64,000 nt of DNA. It comes from Fibrobacterota bacterium. GTDB lineage: Bacteria; Fibrobacterota; Chitinivibrionia; Chitinivibrionales; FEN-1185. Below are positions 35,438 through 44,340 of the stretch, piece after piece. The position numbers were made by a program, and so were the translations under genes. Numbering within the stretch: position 1 is the stretch's first letter; each line of letters begins with the position of its first letter. Location of the stretch: NCBI GenBank assembly GCA_003165595.1, contig PLWQ01000026.1, positions 187,128 through 251,127 of the forward strand, written 5' to 3'. The notes beneath the pieces are model-generated. The model was not told the DNA's origin and did no database searches. It saw only the letters and a program-made list of their open reading frames with translations.

Positions 35438-36232
35438 TCAGATCGGCGTAATCGAAACCGTCTTTGCGGTATTGTCAATCGATACCTTGTAATTATTCTT
35501 GAGTTCGTCGGACATGTTCACGCTTGCCTGACCGTTAACCACGTTCACCTCGACATTGCTTGCCGCAACTGAAATGTTCCAGTTCTGGTTTGAACCGGCG
35601 GTAAGGCCTTCGGAGCCGATGGCGAGTTTCACGTTGTTCCCGGTTACCGACACGGTGTTGTTCGAAGCCTGGGAAGCAAGCGTTACGGTGTTGCCTCCAC
35701 CCTGCACATTTACCGTCGAATTTGTCACGTCGTTTCCGGCAAACAGGCGGTTTGAACTGCCTGTGATGGTAAAGGCGTTGTTCTGCTGGCCGCCGTTGAA
35801 GCCGCGCACGACATTGCCGTGACCGTTCACAGTGACCGTGTTGTTTTTCACCTGCCCCGAGTTGGAACTGAAGTCAACGGTATTGTTCTTTCCCGTCACC
35901 GCCGTGGTGTTCCCATCGGTACCGGTTGTTTGGGGGGCGGCAGCTCCGGTGTTTGCTGCTGCGGGAGTTGCACTCGTCTGCAGAGCTTTCAACTGGGTTA
36001 GATAGCTCGACAGGGTAGTATCTTCGGTGACGCCAGGGACGACGCCCGCTTTTGCATATTGCATTTCAATTTTGAGGGCGGCCGCATCTTCTGTGCTCAA
36101 CTTCTGAGGGGGTGTGGTTTGCTGCGTGGCCTGATTCTGAACCTGCTGCGTGGAAAATCGCCTGATCGCGTTGGCTCCGCCGGTGTCTTTGAGCCACTGA
36201 AGCATGTCAACGTTCTTGCCGTCGACCTTCAT
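35438..36232 (-). CDS. Hypothetical protein with N-T-V beta-helix-like repeats
   Basis: A 264-residue protein without a signal peptide, starting at 36232 after GGGAGG. Residues 1-110 are helical and Gln/Thr/Ala-rich. Residues 110-225 hold successive units with N-x-V/N-T-V steps: GKNNTVDFSS, VKNNTVTVNGHGNVV, QNNAFTITGSSNRLF, TNSTVNVQGGGNTV, ASNNTVSVTGNNVKL. The pattern suggests a right-handed parallel beta-helix or beta-solenoid. The repeats are low-complexity and Asn/Thr/Gly-rich, as in surface or appendage proteins. How it would be exported is unclear. Function unknown. Confidence 0.65.
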   Translation of the reverse strand: MKVDGKNVDMLQWLKDTGGANAIRRFSTQQVQNQATQQTTPPQKLSTEDAAALKIEMQYAKAGVVPGVTEDTTLSSYLTQLKALQTSATPAAANTGAAAPQTTGTDGNTTAVTGKNNTVDFSSNSGQVKNNTVTVNGHGNVVRGFNGGQQNNAFTITGSSNRLFAGNDVTNSTVNVQGGGNTVTLASQASNNTVSVTGNNVKLAIGSEGLTAGSNQNWNISVAASNVEVNVVNGQASVNMSDELKNNYKVSIDNTAKTVSITPI

Positions 36233-36380
36233 GCGCACCTCCCTGGAAATGTGGAATCTGCAACTTCCCCAATATTATTATCGGCAGATTTTGCGAAAAC
36301 TTTAGCTCTTTTTTGATGCAAGGCGAGGCACACCCGGGTTGCGGCGGGGAATGCGCGAGGTTGCTTTCGAACCCGTCGCA

Positions 36381-37046
36381 TCACGATTTTTTCTCAACCA
36401 CACAACCTTCTACCTTCCTGCCCTGTCCTTCCCACACGCGCCAGTAATACGTACTGAGGTCCCACCCGGCGCTTTCGAGGTTGAGGATCTCGCAACGCAA
36501 ATCGTTTAGCAAAATGTCGCGTATGCACCGGAAGAAAGCTTTTGAGTCGCTTGCGAAGAAGAACCGGCCGCCGGGAGCCAACGCATTGTGCACGGCCTGC
36601 AAGAAGTTTCGACGCCGTGCGTTGGCGCGTGGCTTGTGATAATCCTGGGGCGGATTCGGGAGCAGGTAAAACGCGGCGGCCACGGTGTTCGGCCGCAAGA
36701 GCGGCAGCATTTCATTAAAATTGCCCCGGACAAACTTGATATTGTCCAGGTTGAGCGCACCCGCGTCCCGGATTGCGCAATACAGCGGTTTCTGGGAAAG
36801 GTCGATGCCGAGAAAATTGACATTGGCGAATTCCCTCGCCCGGCCGCACGCCAGCATGCCGGTGCCGCAGCCGAAGTCGATTTCCAGCGGCCTGTCGTTG
36901 CCGAACAGGTCCGGGGACGTGAGGGCGGGGAAACGGTTCGGCTCGCGGTGCAGGTCGATTCCCGGCCAGCGGAAAAGATACTTGGCGGCCGCCTGTTCGT
37001 TCGGCGGGGCGATATGGATTCGAGTCGGGTGTCGTCCTCTGGCCAT
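36381..37046 (-). CDS. TrmB-like SAM-dependent methyltransferase
   Basis: A 221-residue class I methyltransferase. Motif I is EIDFGCGTGMLA. FLGIDLSQK and IKFVRGNFNEML follow. YLLPNPPQDYHKPRANARRR occupies the place of the TrmB FPDPWPKKRHHKRR segment, and GGRFFFASDSKAFF follows. This suggests tRNA (guanine-N7)-methyltransferase, but the match at the substrate motif is loose, so the substrate may differ. The start MARGRHPTR at 37046 gives the usual TrmB length. Confidence 0.7.
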   Translation of the reverse strand: MARGRHPTRIHIAPPNEQAAAKYLFRWPGIDLHREPNRFPALTSPDLFGNDRPLEIDFGCGTGMLACGRAREFANVNFLGIDLSQKPLYCAIRDAGALNLDNIKFVRGNFNEMLPLLRPNTVAAAFYLLPNPPQDYHKPRANARRRNFLQAVHNALAPGGRFFFASDSKAFFRCIRDILLNDLRCEILNLESAGWDLSTYYWRVWEGQGRKVEGCVVEKKS

Positions 37047-37114
37047 GATGAAAAATATAGATGATTCTTTTTCCGGCCGGTTCCGTTGAGTCCCGGCCTT
37101 GGTAAAGGGGACGG

Positions 37115-37963
37115 TTATTTCTTTACGACAAACAGGGGATAGGCTCCGCATCTTCCCAGCACGCGAGGAAAAGCATCTTCCAGCGTATATATGACGTTCA
37201 GCAGGAAACGGCCAAACAGCCACGTGTGAAAGTAAAGCTTCAAGCACGGCACGCTGAGGCTTCTCCAGACAAGCACGTCGAATTTCATGTGCGGTTCCAA
37301 ATGACGCACCAGGTATCGCCTGGTATGCGGATGGAAATAGAGCTGCGGCGTGCGTGACGACTGCGCAACCGGACTCTTTGTCCGGCGCACTATCGTCGCG
37401 AAAAATTTCTTGCCAAGCTTAAAAGGCAACAGCGGCGCCAGCGCCAGGGCCATGAGCGAGCTGTGGTTTCCCCAAGCGTAAACAACCACCGCGGTATGAT
37501 AGCGGGTGAGCACCCTCGCGATCTCCCGAAACGCCCCTATCTGCTCCTCTGCGGGAACATGGTACACCGTATGAAGCGAAATCACGCCGTCAATGGTATC
37601 ATCCTTGAACGGCAGATGCACAATGTCGCCCTGAACGCAGCTGCATCGCCCCTGGAGCGCCGTTCTTGCCTCTTGAAGAGCGGAGAAACTCATGTCGGCA
37701 CAGATTCGTTTCCGAAAACCGTCCGCGTAAGTCTTGTGCTCGGGATGTTGCAGGGGGCCGGAAGCGACATCGAGCAGGAACGTTCCGCTTCTCGTCAGGA
37801 ACTTGTTTACGCGCAACAGGCACCTGCTGCGGTACTCGGCGGAAACGGGGCGCAGGTCCTCAAATTTCGCGGCATCCGCGAATATTCCCCGGGCATCCTT
37901 TCGCCAGCCGATTCTGTCATAGAAATCCCGAACGCTGCGCTTTACAGATGATTGTGTGCTCAT
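37115..37963 (-). CDS. Class I SAM-dependent methyltransferase
   Basis: A 282-residue protein of the Methyltransf_11/UbiE type. Motif I is FLLDVASGPLQHPEH, with unusual P-L-Q in place of G-x-G. DGVISLHTVYHVPAEEQ and FREIARVLTRY follow. The C-terminal third is hydrophobic/aromatic (LKLYFHTWLFGRFLLNVIY), possibly membrane-associated. The start at 37963 follows AAGGAAG and lies 40 bases after the EF-hand gene. Substrate unknown. Confidence 0.75.
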   Translation of the reverse strand: MSTQSSVKRSVRDFYDRIGWRKDARGIFADAAKFEDLRPVSAEYRSRCLLRVNKFLTRSGTFLLDVASGPLQHPEHKTYADGFRKRICADMSFSALQEARTALQGRCSCVQGDIVHLPFKDDTIDGVISLHTVYHVPAEEQIGAFREIARVLTRYHTAVVVYAWGNHSSLMALALAPLLPFKLGKKFFATIVRRTKSPVAQSSRTPQLYFHPHTRRYLVRHLEPHMKFDVLVWRSLSVPCLKLYFHTWLFGRFLLNVIYTLEDAFPRVLGRCGAYPLFVVKK

Positions 37964-38003
37964 CGGGGACTTCCTTGAGATCGTGGTAACGGTGGGGCGC
38001 CGG

Positions 38004-40247
38004 TTATTTGGATTCCGGCGCCGCCTGCGCCGGGGTTTTGTCAATGATCGCCGACTTCTCTGCTGCTGCCCGTTTGTGCCCGATTATCCCACCGGTCCAG
38101 GTGTTGACAAATCCAAAATGGTCCAGCGCGGCATAGGCGGCATAGACGATGATGGCTACGATAATCAGCCTGGGCCAGGGCGACTTTTTCTCCGCGTACG
38201 GATCGGCAAGGTCCCGTTGCGAGCCCGGCGGCAGCGCTGCAACGCGCGTAAGCTGCGCGCCAAAGGGCACGTTGATCCGTGCCTTTGCATTGATCGCCCA
38301 CCCGCTCGCGTCGAGGATGGGGGCAAGATTGCGTTTGCGTAATTTTATGTACGCAAGAATGAGCGAAGGCCCGGAGATCAGCAGCACCACGCCCGCAAGC
38401 GCTCCGATAATGGCGAAAGGCCCCAGGCGGACAATTCCCGCGGTGTAGCCCATGAGGGTTGCGACAAAGGTCCCGAGCGCGCCTGCGGCAACGCCCAAAG
38501 CCGCCACGACTCCGATATCAAGCTTATTCGGGAACGCCGGCGGAACGCTTGCATTGGTACTTGTCGCGGCAGCCGCTGTCTTTCCCAGGTTCGTGGTCGA
38601 TTGCGCGTCCGCGGCGGTCGCACGTCTGGCCACCAGTGTTTCTATCATCCGGACAAAGCTCTTATAAGGGAGCCAGAATGCCTGCCCCAGGCTGATGGGG
38701 TTCTCTAAAATTTTGATTATGGTGGCGTCCCAATCGTTTCCCGCGCGGTCGTAGAAAACGCCGTTTCGCCCGACAAGCAGGTTGTCAGACTCGCCGTTGG
38801 TAAAAGCGGCCACGATGTTCATTTTCTCGTTTCCGGCGTGCCGCCTGCATTCGCAATAGACAAGATAGGTGCCCGCCATCGCGGACATGAGGCTGTGCTT
38901 GACCACGTCGTCCACCTTGATGCAGAGGTCGCAGCTGCGCTGGTCGAGGTACAGCGTGCCGGCCTTAAAGATAGCCGCTCCTCCCTTGGAATAGAAATCC
39001 TTGAAATTGACGAAGTTCGTGCACAGGGTGGAAAGGTCACGCTGAAACCGCAGCAGCTTTTCCAGACCGAGCAGAGCATCGAATGTAGCGGATTCGGCCT
39101 TGTCTTTTTCGATAAGGGTCGCGAGCGTTGTCCGCGCCGAACCGTTCAACAACTCGCGCGTCCTCGCAATACCTAATGTGTCAAATGCAGCCGCCGGTTG
39201 CCGCGTGAGCCAGGCAAAGTACGGGGCAAAGGCGGCGAGCAGGCGCTGCCATTCGCTTTCGGAAAGCGATTCTCTGGTCCCGAGGACCGGACGCACCGCG
39301 TCTGCCGCGAAGCGGCCGATTTTGTCGGCCCACGCAGGGTTGACGTCTTTGACAAGAGGGAGCGGACGGTACGGCTGGATTCGCGCCAGTGGCAGTCCGG
39401 AGATCTCGGTGCTCTCAAAAGTGAGCGGTTTTGTGCCCATTGCTTCAAAACACTTTTCGCCGCCGTTGAGGGCGGAAACGGCCCGGTCGTCGAATGCCGC
39501 GACCGCGCAGCGCACGAAATAGTCGTTGATTTTGTCCCGTACGGCCGCGATTGCCCGGCCCGCCGGGTCCGTGGCGTCGCCCAAGGGCCGGATCGCTGGA
39601 TCGCGTTGCGATTCCGCGTACCACGCATCATAGTCACGCGCCTGAGCAAAAAAGGTATCCACCTTTTCCCCGGATATGCCGGGTTTGCCCGAACGATCGG
39701 TTACGGAACCGCATGCGGTCATGATTTCGTTGACGATGGCGCGCATTGCATCGTTGTCTGCGCTGTCTTCTGTAATGATACCGTCCCCATTGAACGGCTT
39801 TTGCGAAAGAACTTTTTCAAGGGAATCCATTTCCGCAATGGTGACGGCGTCGGTGTCGGTCTTCCCGAGCGCAGAAGTCGCCCTGCGCGCGGCCGCGGCA
39901 ATCGCACGACCTTCCTCGGCCGCGTCGTTGATGGCCGACCAACGAATTTCGTCTTTTCCGGCGATCAAATCATCGGGATTCTTCAGCAGCGATCCAATCC
40001 ATTTGATTGCCGCCAGCAACTCCGCGGCACGCACCCTCTTATCGCCGTCGGTGTCGATCAAGGCCAGGGTTCGTATGTCAAATTGCACGCTGTCCACCGG
40101 ACAGGCGAGGGCCACCCACAGTTTCTGGTCGAGCCGTTCGAGTTCAAGAAGGTCACGACCGGTATCGAGCCTGACCTGATCGAATCCGCCTGCGCGGAAA
40201 AAACGCCAGATGCGGGCATCCGAAGAACGCTGTTCCGGTTTCTTCAT
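38004..40247 (-). CDS. Large EF-hand membrane protein
   Basis: A 747-residue protein. Two calcium-type loops are visible near the N-terminus: DTDGDKRVRAAE (about residues 65-76) and FNGDGIITEDSA (about 151-162). A long helical region (about 200-560) contains an almost Cys-free run and then CTNFVNF and YCECRRHAG. Two transmembrane segments follow near 600-640 (VVAALGVAAGALGTFVATLMG and ILISG-like stretch) and one near 705-725. I recognise this layout only as an uncharacterised bacterial EF-hand family. The start at 40247 follows TTAGGAG. It is probably co-transcribed with the methyltransferase downstream. Confidence 0.7.
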   Translation of the reverse strand: MKKPEQRSSDARIWRFFRAGGFDQVRLDTGRDLLELERLDQKLWVALACPVDSVQFDIRTLALIDTDGDKRVRAAELLAAIKWIGSLLKNPDDLIAGKDEIRWSAINDAAEEGRAIAAAARRATSALGKTDTDAVTIAEMDSLEKVLSQKPFNGDGIITEDSADNDAMRAIVNEIMTACGSVTDRSGKPGISGEKVDTFFAQARDYDAWYAESQRDPAIRPLGDATDPAGRAIAAVRDKINDYFVRCAVAAFDDRAVSALNGGEKCFEAMGTKPLTFESTEISGLPLARIQPYRPLPLVKDVNPAWADKIGRFAADAVRPVLGTRESLSESEWQRLLAAFAPYFAWLTRQPAAAFDTLGIARTRELLNGSARTTLATLIEKDKAESATFDALLGLEKLLRFQRDLSTLCTNFVNFKDFYSKGGAAIFKAGTLYLDQRSCDLCIKVDDVVKHSLMSAMAGTYLVYCECRRHAGNEKMNIVAAFTNGESDNLLVGRNGVFYDRAGNDWDATIIKILENPISLGQAFWLPYKSFVRMIETLVARRATAADAQSTTNLGKTAAAATSTNASVPPAFPNKLDIGVVAALGVAAGALGTFVATLMGYTAGIVRLGPFAIIGALAGVVLLISGPSLILAYIKLRKRNLAPILDASGWAINAKARINVPFGAQLTRVAALPPGSQRDLADPYAEKKSPWPRLIIVAIIVYAAYAALDHFGFVNTWTGGIIGHKRAAAEKSAIIDKTPAQAAPESK

Positions 40248-40396
40248 GCGGGACTCCTAATTGACAAAAGGCCTATACCGCGCGGTCTGTTTTTGCGGAT
40301 CTCACGGAGCGCGAGCGGAAGATCGATAGGTGAAGAACCAAAATAAGTTGGAACAACCCGCCTTCCTTCGAAATTTGTGAAGAACGGGCCGGGACG

Positions 40397-40666
40397 CTAC
40401 CCCAGCAAGGTTTCTTTCCAATCCTTTATGGTTACTTTGCCGACCAGGCCTTCGAGAACAAAGGGATCTTGCCTTACAAAATCCTCAGCATGCTCCCTGG
40501 TTCCAAATATTCCCATGGCCCCGTCGTTGATATCTGCAAATGTGCCGATTGCAATCACCTTGCCCTGTCGGGCAAACAGGTCAACAAGCGCTTTGTGCCC
40601 CGGGAAAGCTCTTTGTATGGTATCCATGTGAGCCGCGCCCATTTCGTAGAAGACTACTGCTTTCAC
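40397..40666 (-). CDS. YciI-like small protein
   Basis: An 89-residue YciI/DGPF-fold protein. VKAVVFYEMGAAH opens it, HKALVDLFARQGK and AIGTFADINDGAMGIFG form the core, and DPFVLEGLV is the family ending. It should be a dimeric alpha/beta protein of uncertain role. The start is taken as GTG at 40666 because GGAGG precedes it and the family begins at VKAVVFY; an ATG six codons upstream is possible. Confidence 0.75.
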   Translation of the reverse strand: MKAVVFYEMGAAHMDTIQRAFPGHKALVDLFARQGKVIAIGTFADINDGAMGIFGTREHAEDFVRQDPFVLEGLVGKVTIKDWKETLLG

Positions 40667-40716
40667 GATTTTCCCCGCCTCCATTATTGCCCGGCAATCG
40701 ATTCTTGGCTGTGGAG

Positions 40717-41526
40717 CTACTGGGAAAGCTCATTTGCCATTTGAATCGCAGCCGGGCTCAAGTTATCGACCTTTCCCACAACCTGTTTGGATACATTCGA
40801 TAATATTTCTCCGGTTTGGATGTTTATTATCCGGATGTTGATAACCCAGCTCTCACCGAGTTTTCCTACGCTGCCGACAAACATTTTGTCAATGCTCAGC
40901 AACCGCCCTATTTCAACGGCACATTCGGTAGAGCTGCATGCGCCGCTGTTTTGGAAACCCTGTTCGCTCAATATCCTGTTCATTTGAGATCTTTCCATCA
41001 CCCTGTATTTGCCATTGGCCTGAATCTGATTTGTGAAGATATCCGTAATTACCATCGAAACGCCGCTGTCCATGCCCGCGGATTCAAACCGCATCACCGC
41101 CGCATATCCGCCGGGCGCCTGCTTCTTTGACGTCAAGGATTTTGACAAGGGAATAATTCTTGACGCGCTATCGGACTTCCCGGTAATTGCGTTTGCGTTT
41201 TCCGAACAAACATAGGCTTTTCCGGAAACCGAAGCGCCAAAGAAGCCCTTTGTCATGTTCAGCCATAGAACATGCGTTGCGCCTTTGGCCCTCGCGTGAG
41301 CCAATGCTCTTTTCTTGGCCACTTCCAGACTCAGCTCCTGTCCCGTAAGTCCGCCCCAATGAGAATTCCCGGTGACAAGGCCTAAATTCTTGCAACCTTG
41401 CACTTCTGTTTCATCGGTGACTTCCATAATGTTGCGGCCGGAGAAAGAGGATGCACAGCCAATGAAAGAACAGAGTAAGAATGCCAATGGAATTAGCAAC
41501 CGAAGCTGAGTGCCGGGAAACTTCAT
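40717..41526 (-). CDS. Lipoprotein with CsgG-like C-terminal domain
   Basis: A 269-residue lipoprotein. The lipobox is LCSFIGC with Cys24 as lipidation site. The N-terminal half (about 30-120) resembles the DUF4156 fold (VTDETEVQGCKNLGLVTG, GATHVLW). The C-terminal half resembles CsgG/peptidoglycan-synthesis activator domains (KYRVMERSQMNRILSEQGF, CAVEIGRLLSIDKMFVGSV, INIRIINIQTGEIL). The start at 41526 follows TAGGAG. It is likely on the inner face of the outer membrane. CsgG itself forms a curli pore, but this short version may only be a periplasmic scaffold. Confidence 0.75.
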   Translation of the reverse strand: MKFPGTQLRLLIPLAFLLCSFIGCASSFSGRNIMEVTDETEVQGCKNLGLVTGNSHWGGLTGQELSLEVAKKRALAHARAKGATHVLWLNMTKGFFGASVSGKAYVCSENANAITGKSDSASRIIPLSKSLTSKKQAPGGYAAVMRFESAGMDSGVSMVITDIFTNQIQANGKYRVMERSQMNRILSEQGFQNSGACSSTECAVEIGRLLSIDKMFVGSVGKLGESWVINIRIINIQTGEILSNVSKQVVGKVDNLSPAAIQMANELSQ

Positions 41527-41715
41527 ATTGTTCTCCTATAGAAGAGCACAGGCGATACGGTGTGAGTAATGAGCCGGCCAGCTTCCGCCGGGCAAGCTTG
41601 GTCAATCGCTAGAAGCAAGGTATATAATAAAATATACACGATCAAGGATGGTCGTGGCGCATCGATCAAGGCCTCAGCATATTTGACTGTCGGCTGAGTA
41701 CCGCGACCCTGCATT

Positions 41716-43158
41716 TTACCGAACCACAGGCAGTGACTTTGCTTGTGAATTATCCCGAACCGTTATGAACATACCCTGGCTACCGACGGGGAGAACACTC
41801 CGGAAACCATCAGGTTTGATCCGCTGCCCAAGCAGATTGAAAATTGCTGCGCGCCCTGTATGTTCGACTTGTGCGACTCTGGAAACAAGCGGCTCGATCA
41901 CTTTAACGGTAGAAAGCCATTGCATGTATCCGCGCCATTTTGGCGCTATCGACGGATCATCACCTACTTGCTCTTTGAGTCCCCAAACCGCTCCGCCGTT
42001 AAAAGTGTAGTAATTGAACGTGCCCTGAATGAGCGGCGACAGTGCAGTTAATGCATCGATGGTGAGCTGATACTGAAAGGACGCATTTGCTATGCCTTGC
42101 GTGCTGAAATTGTCCGGCCCGCCTTCGTAGCACACCAGCGGAATGCTCGTTCCTGTCAATGCACTCCGGGTGTCTGCAAGCTCCGTGACGCAATCGGCCA
42201 AATCGGCTCGCATCGATGCTTCGGTACCGATAGGCGCATGATCGCTGGCGTTCCAATAGGGCGCCACTGCATAGGCGTCTATCGTAACTCCCCATGGGTT
42301 GCAAATAGGGGATTGTAGACAAGCCATGTGATATTGGCACACCTGATTTGTGCCGCTGCCCAAACCCCAGCCGGCCTGACCGCTCATGACTTTCACCACA
42401 CGCGGGCTGTTTGTTCCGAAAACCTGGTTGAACTGGTTCATTGTCCTGCAGACAAAGTACACATACTCCGACCACCGGCAATCGCCGCCGCTCCCAAAGC
42501 CATAAATGTTTTGCCCCTGCCATTTGAGCGGATTGGCAAGACCGTTAATATTCTTCTGTGCGTCCAACCAAGCGGTCTGCGTAAAGCCGGTGTTCCAGCA
42601 TTCGTTCGAATATTCGACGTACACCTTCAGATTGGAATTCAGATTGTCCTTGATCAACAGAGCCAATTGGCGGGCATAATTCGTGTCGGCCAGGTGCGGA
42701 ACGCAGACCCACAGGTCGGCGCCTACCCGGTTGCAAAGATCGATCATCCATTCGTACGCGACGCCGTATCCGGTTCCGCCTGTCTGAGGTTGGGTATTTC
42801 CGGAAAGGTAATGATTGACCGTCTTGGGTATTCTCTGGCTCCATGCGGTAACCAGGCTGCTGTTTGTGCAACCCCAGTCCATGAATCGAAGGCAGTGCAC
42901 CTTTGCCTGCTGCAGCTCGGAAATGAATGTAGGATTCCAGGGGTTGGTTGTTGTCGCCCAGTTTACATTTGCGGCAAAGTAATTGTATTCCGGACCCGCT
43001 CCGCCCGCAGCCGAGCCCCAACCAAGATTCCAGAAATTGGCGCCCATAGCCATTTGGGCATTATTTTTTACGGGAAAGAAAATCGCGGCCAGGGTGAGAA
43101 ATGCCGCGAAAGAAAAGGCACGGGAACGACGGTGTTTGAACGTATTGTTAAAACGCAT
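41716..43158 (-). CDS. Secreted clan-A-like glycoside hydrolase
   Basis: A 480-residue protein starting at 43158 after AAGGAG. The signal peptide covers about residues 1-35 (AAFLTLAAIFFPV). A TIM-barrel-like domain follows. Two candidate catalytic glutamates are Glu186 in VYVEYSNECWN and Glu345 in LVCYEGGPDN, spaced as in clan GH-A enzymes with acid/base then nucleophile. A short C-terminal sorting-type tail follows (FNLLGQRIKP to KSLPVVR). The VEYSNE-type barrel resembles putative cellulose-binding/GH5-relative proteins of environmental bacteria. Exact family and substrate are not certain. First gene of the minus-strand carbohydrate locus after the small-gene cluster. Confidence 0.75.
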   Translation of the reverse strand: MRFNNTFKHRRSRAFSFAAFLTLAAIFFPVKNNAQMAMGANFWNLGWGSAAGGAGPEYNYFAANVNWATTTNPWNPTFISELQQAKVHCLRFMDWGCTNSSLVTAWSQRIPKTVNHYLSGNTQPQTGGTGYGVAYEWMIDLCNRVGADLWVCVPHLADTNYARQLALLIKDNLNSNLKVYVEYSNECWNTGFTQTAWLDAQKNINGLANPLKWQGQNIYGFGSGGDCRWSEYVYFVCRTMNQFNQVFGTNSPRVVKVMSGQAGWGLGSGTNQVCQYHMACLQSPICNPWGVTIDAYAVAPYWNASDHAPIGTEASMRADLADCVTELADTRSALTGTSIPLVCYEGGPDNFSTQGIANASFQYQLTIDALTALSPLIQGTFNYYTFNGGAVWGLKEQVGDDPSIAPKWRGYMQWLSTVKVIEPLVSRVAQVEHTGRAAIFNLLGQRIKPDGFRSVLPVGSQGMFITVRDNSQAKSLPVVR

Positions 43159-43554
43159 TCGGGCTCCTTCTGTAAGGGCTATCAAATACAATTTACACTA
43201 TTTGAGGCGTTCGCGGGAGCAAAGATTTGGTGGAAGGAGCAATGCGATAAGCAGGTATCTGGTAAGCAAAGGGGCGTTTCCCTACCTCAATTTGTACTAG
43301 AAAGATCCGGGCGCGCCGCTGCAACAACAAGGCTAGAATGTGGGCGTTCCCCTCGCTCCGCTCGGGTCGCTCTCTCTGCGTGCTCGGCCGTTCGGCCTCG
43401 TTGCCGCCCTGCCGCTAGGCCTGTCGGCGCGGTCGGGCGGCACTGCGCTCCGGCGCACGTTCCAGTTCTGCCTGGCGCGGCGTAGATGGTTGATTGCCAT
43501 TCGTCAATATTGGCTACGCAGTTTCCGCTTGTTGGTTCTGGTTTTGTCACCCGC
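43159..43554. other. Non-coding stretch with GC-rich palindromic block
   Basis: A 396-base gap between the clan-A glycosidase start and the small-gene cluster. Bases 43290-43500 are GC-rich and full of short inverted repeats (GGGCGTTCCC, CTCGCTCCGCTCGGG, GCCGTTCGGC, GCGCTCCGGCGC). This type of block is often a mobile-element scar or structured intergenic element. No plausible gene is seen on either strand. Confidence 0.5.
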
Positions 43555-43936
43555 CTATTCGTTCTCCTTATTGAGGATTTCCTTGAACTTCTTCCTATTC
43601 GTTTTCGGTAAAGGCCCGATTACTTCGAATTGCGACTTGCTTAATTTAGACTCCTTTGATATCGCCAGGTATTGCGGAATAACATTTTCTTCTATTCTGA
43701 TTTTCCCACTTCCTGCCCAATGCCTGTTGCTTCCCCGTTTCTTAATTCCAGTAACCCTCTCCGGTTTCAATGTCACAGTGGCTTGAGAACAGATTACCGT
43801 GAATTCGCCTGAGTGCTTTCCCGTTGAAATAGACCATCAAACGCGATTTTGAATACGAGACGTTGCAAATCCAGGCAGGACCGTTGTCATTATATCCGCT
43901 CTTCAATTCAACATAGACAAGATTGGATATTGTCAT
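43555..43936 (-). pseudogene. Small gene C of the AT-rich cluster, frameshifted
   Basis: Two overlapping frames together encode one small protein. The first (start 43936, ATGA overlap with gene B) reads MTISNLVYVELKSGYNDNGPA through DIETGEGYWN and stops at 43742. The second continues as VTGIKKRGSNRHWAGSGKIR and runs to 43555. The second fits naturally after GEGYW with a few residues lost. The junction GGTTACTGGAATTAAG could come from loss of one copy of a TACTGGAT-type direct repeat (8 bases). I recall hypothetical proteins with an ...ETGEEYW..G..KKNGQDRHWAGSG core but no known function. It may be broken, or expressed by frameshifting. Confidence 0.6.
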
Positions 43937-44163
43937 TGCAATTCCTCGTTCTCGTCTGAGAGTTCCCACAATCTTCCTGGTTTTACGACCTTGCAGTGAT
44001 AGCATGCACTGGTATTTTCATCTTGGCAATACCAATAATGCTTTGCACCTTCTTTTTCGCAATCTTCTTTCTTGTCCGGTATCCGAAGATCTATCAAGAA
44101 CCATGGCAGATATTGCCTGATCCATGTTCGAAAAGCGTGAGGGTGTCCTTTGTCGTATTTCAT
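43933..44163 (-). CDS. Small gene B of the AT-rich cluster
   Basis: A 76-residue protein. Its ATG at 44163 directly abuts the stop of gene A (TAGATG), and its stop overlaps the start of gene C (ATGA). The sequence has a conserved-looking core, YLPWFLIDLRI, then KEGAKHYWYCQDENTSACYHCKV in pieces, with a His, two or three Cys and an aromatic ladder that could bind zinc (HYWYC, ACYHC). I recognise the pattern as a recurring uncharacterised bacterial small protein, not a named family. Function unknown. Codon choice and base composition are AT-richer than the flanking hydrolase genes. Confidence 0.6.
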   Translation of the reverse strand: MKYDKGHPHAFRTWIRQYLPWFLIDLRIPDKKEDCEKEGAKHYWYCQDENTSACYHCKVVKPGRLWELSDENEELQ

Positions 44164-44340
44164 CTATTGCCAGCTAGAAGTCGGTCGGGACCCACCCTTG
44201 GCCACCCAATCCTTTGGTCCGGATATGATGCAATTGCTTACGCTACAGATTTCCATTACAGGAGTATTCTCAAATCCTTTCGAATTCGAAACAGCAAGTT
44301 TTGGAAATAGGCCTATTAATATTGGATTCGGGATTTTCAT
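44164..44340 (-). CDS. Small gene A of the AT-rich cluster
   Basis: A 58-residue frame beginning MKIPNPILIGLFPKLAVSNS and ending RPTSSWQ, directly followed by ATG of gene B. It contains MEICSVSNCIISGPKDWV, with two Cys and a Trp, which gives some of the same flavour as gene B. An in-frame stop five codons upstream fixes the start region, and the upstream AAGAG is a weak ribosome-binding site. It is supported mainly by its exact TAGATG junction, so it is less certain than B. Function unknown. Confidence 0.45.
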   Translation of the reverse strand: MKIPNPILIGLFPKLAVSNSKGFENTPVMEICSVSNCIISGPKDWVAKGGSRPTSSWQ

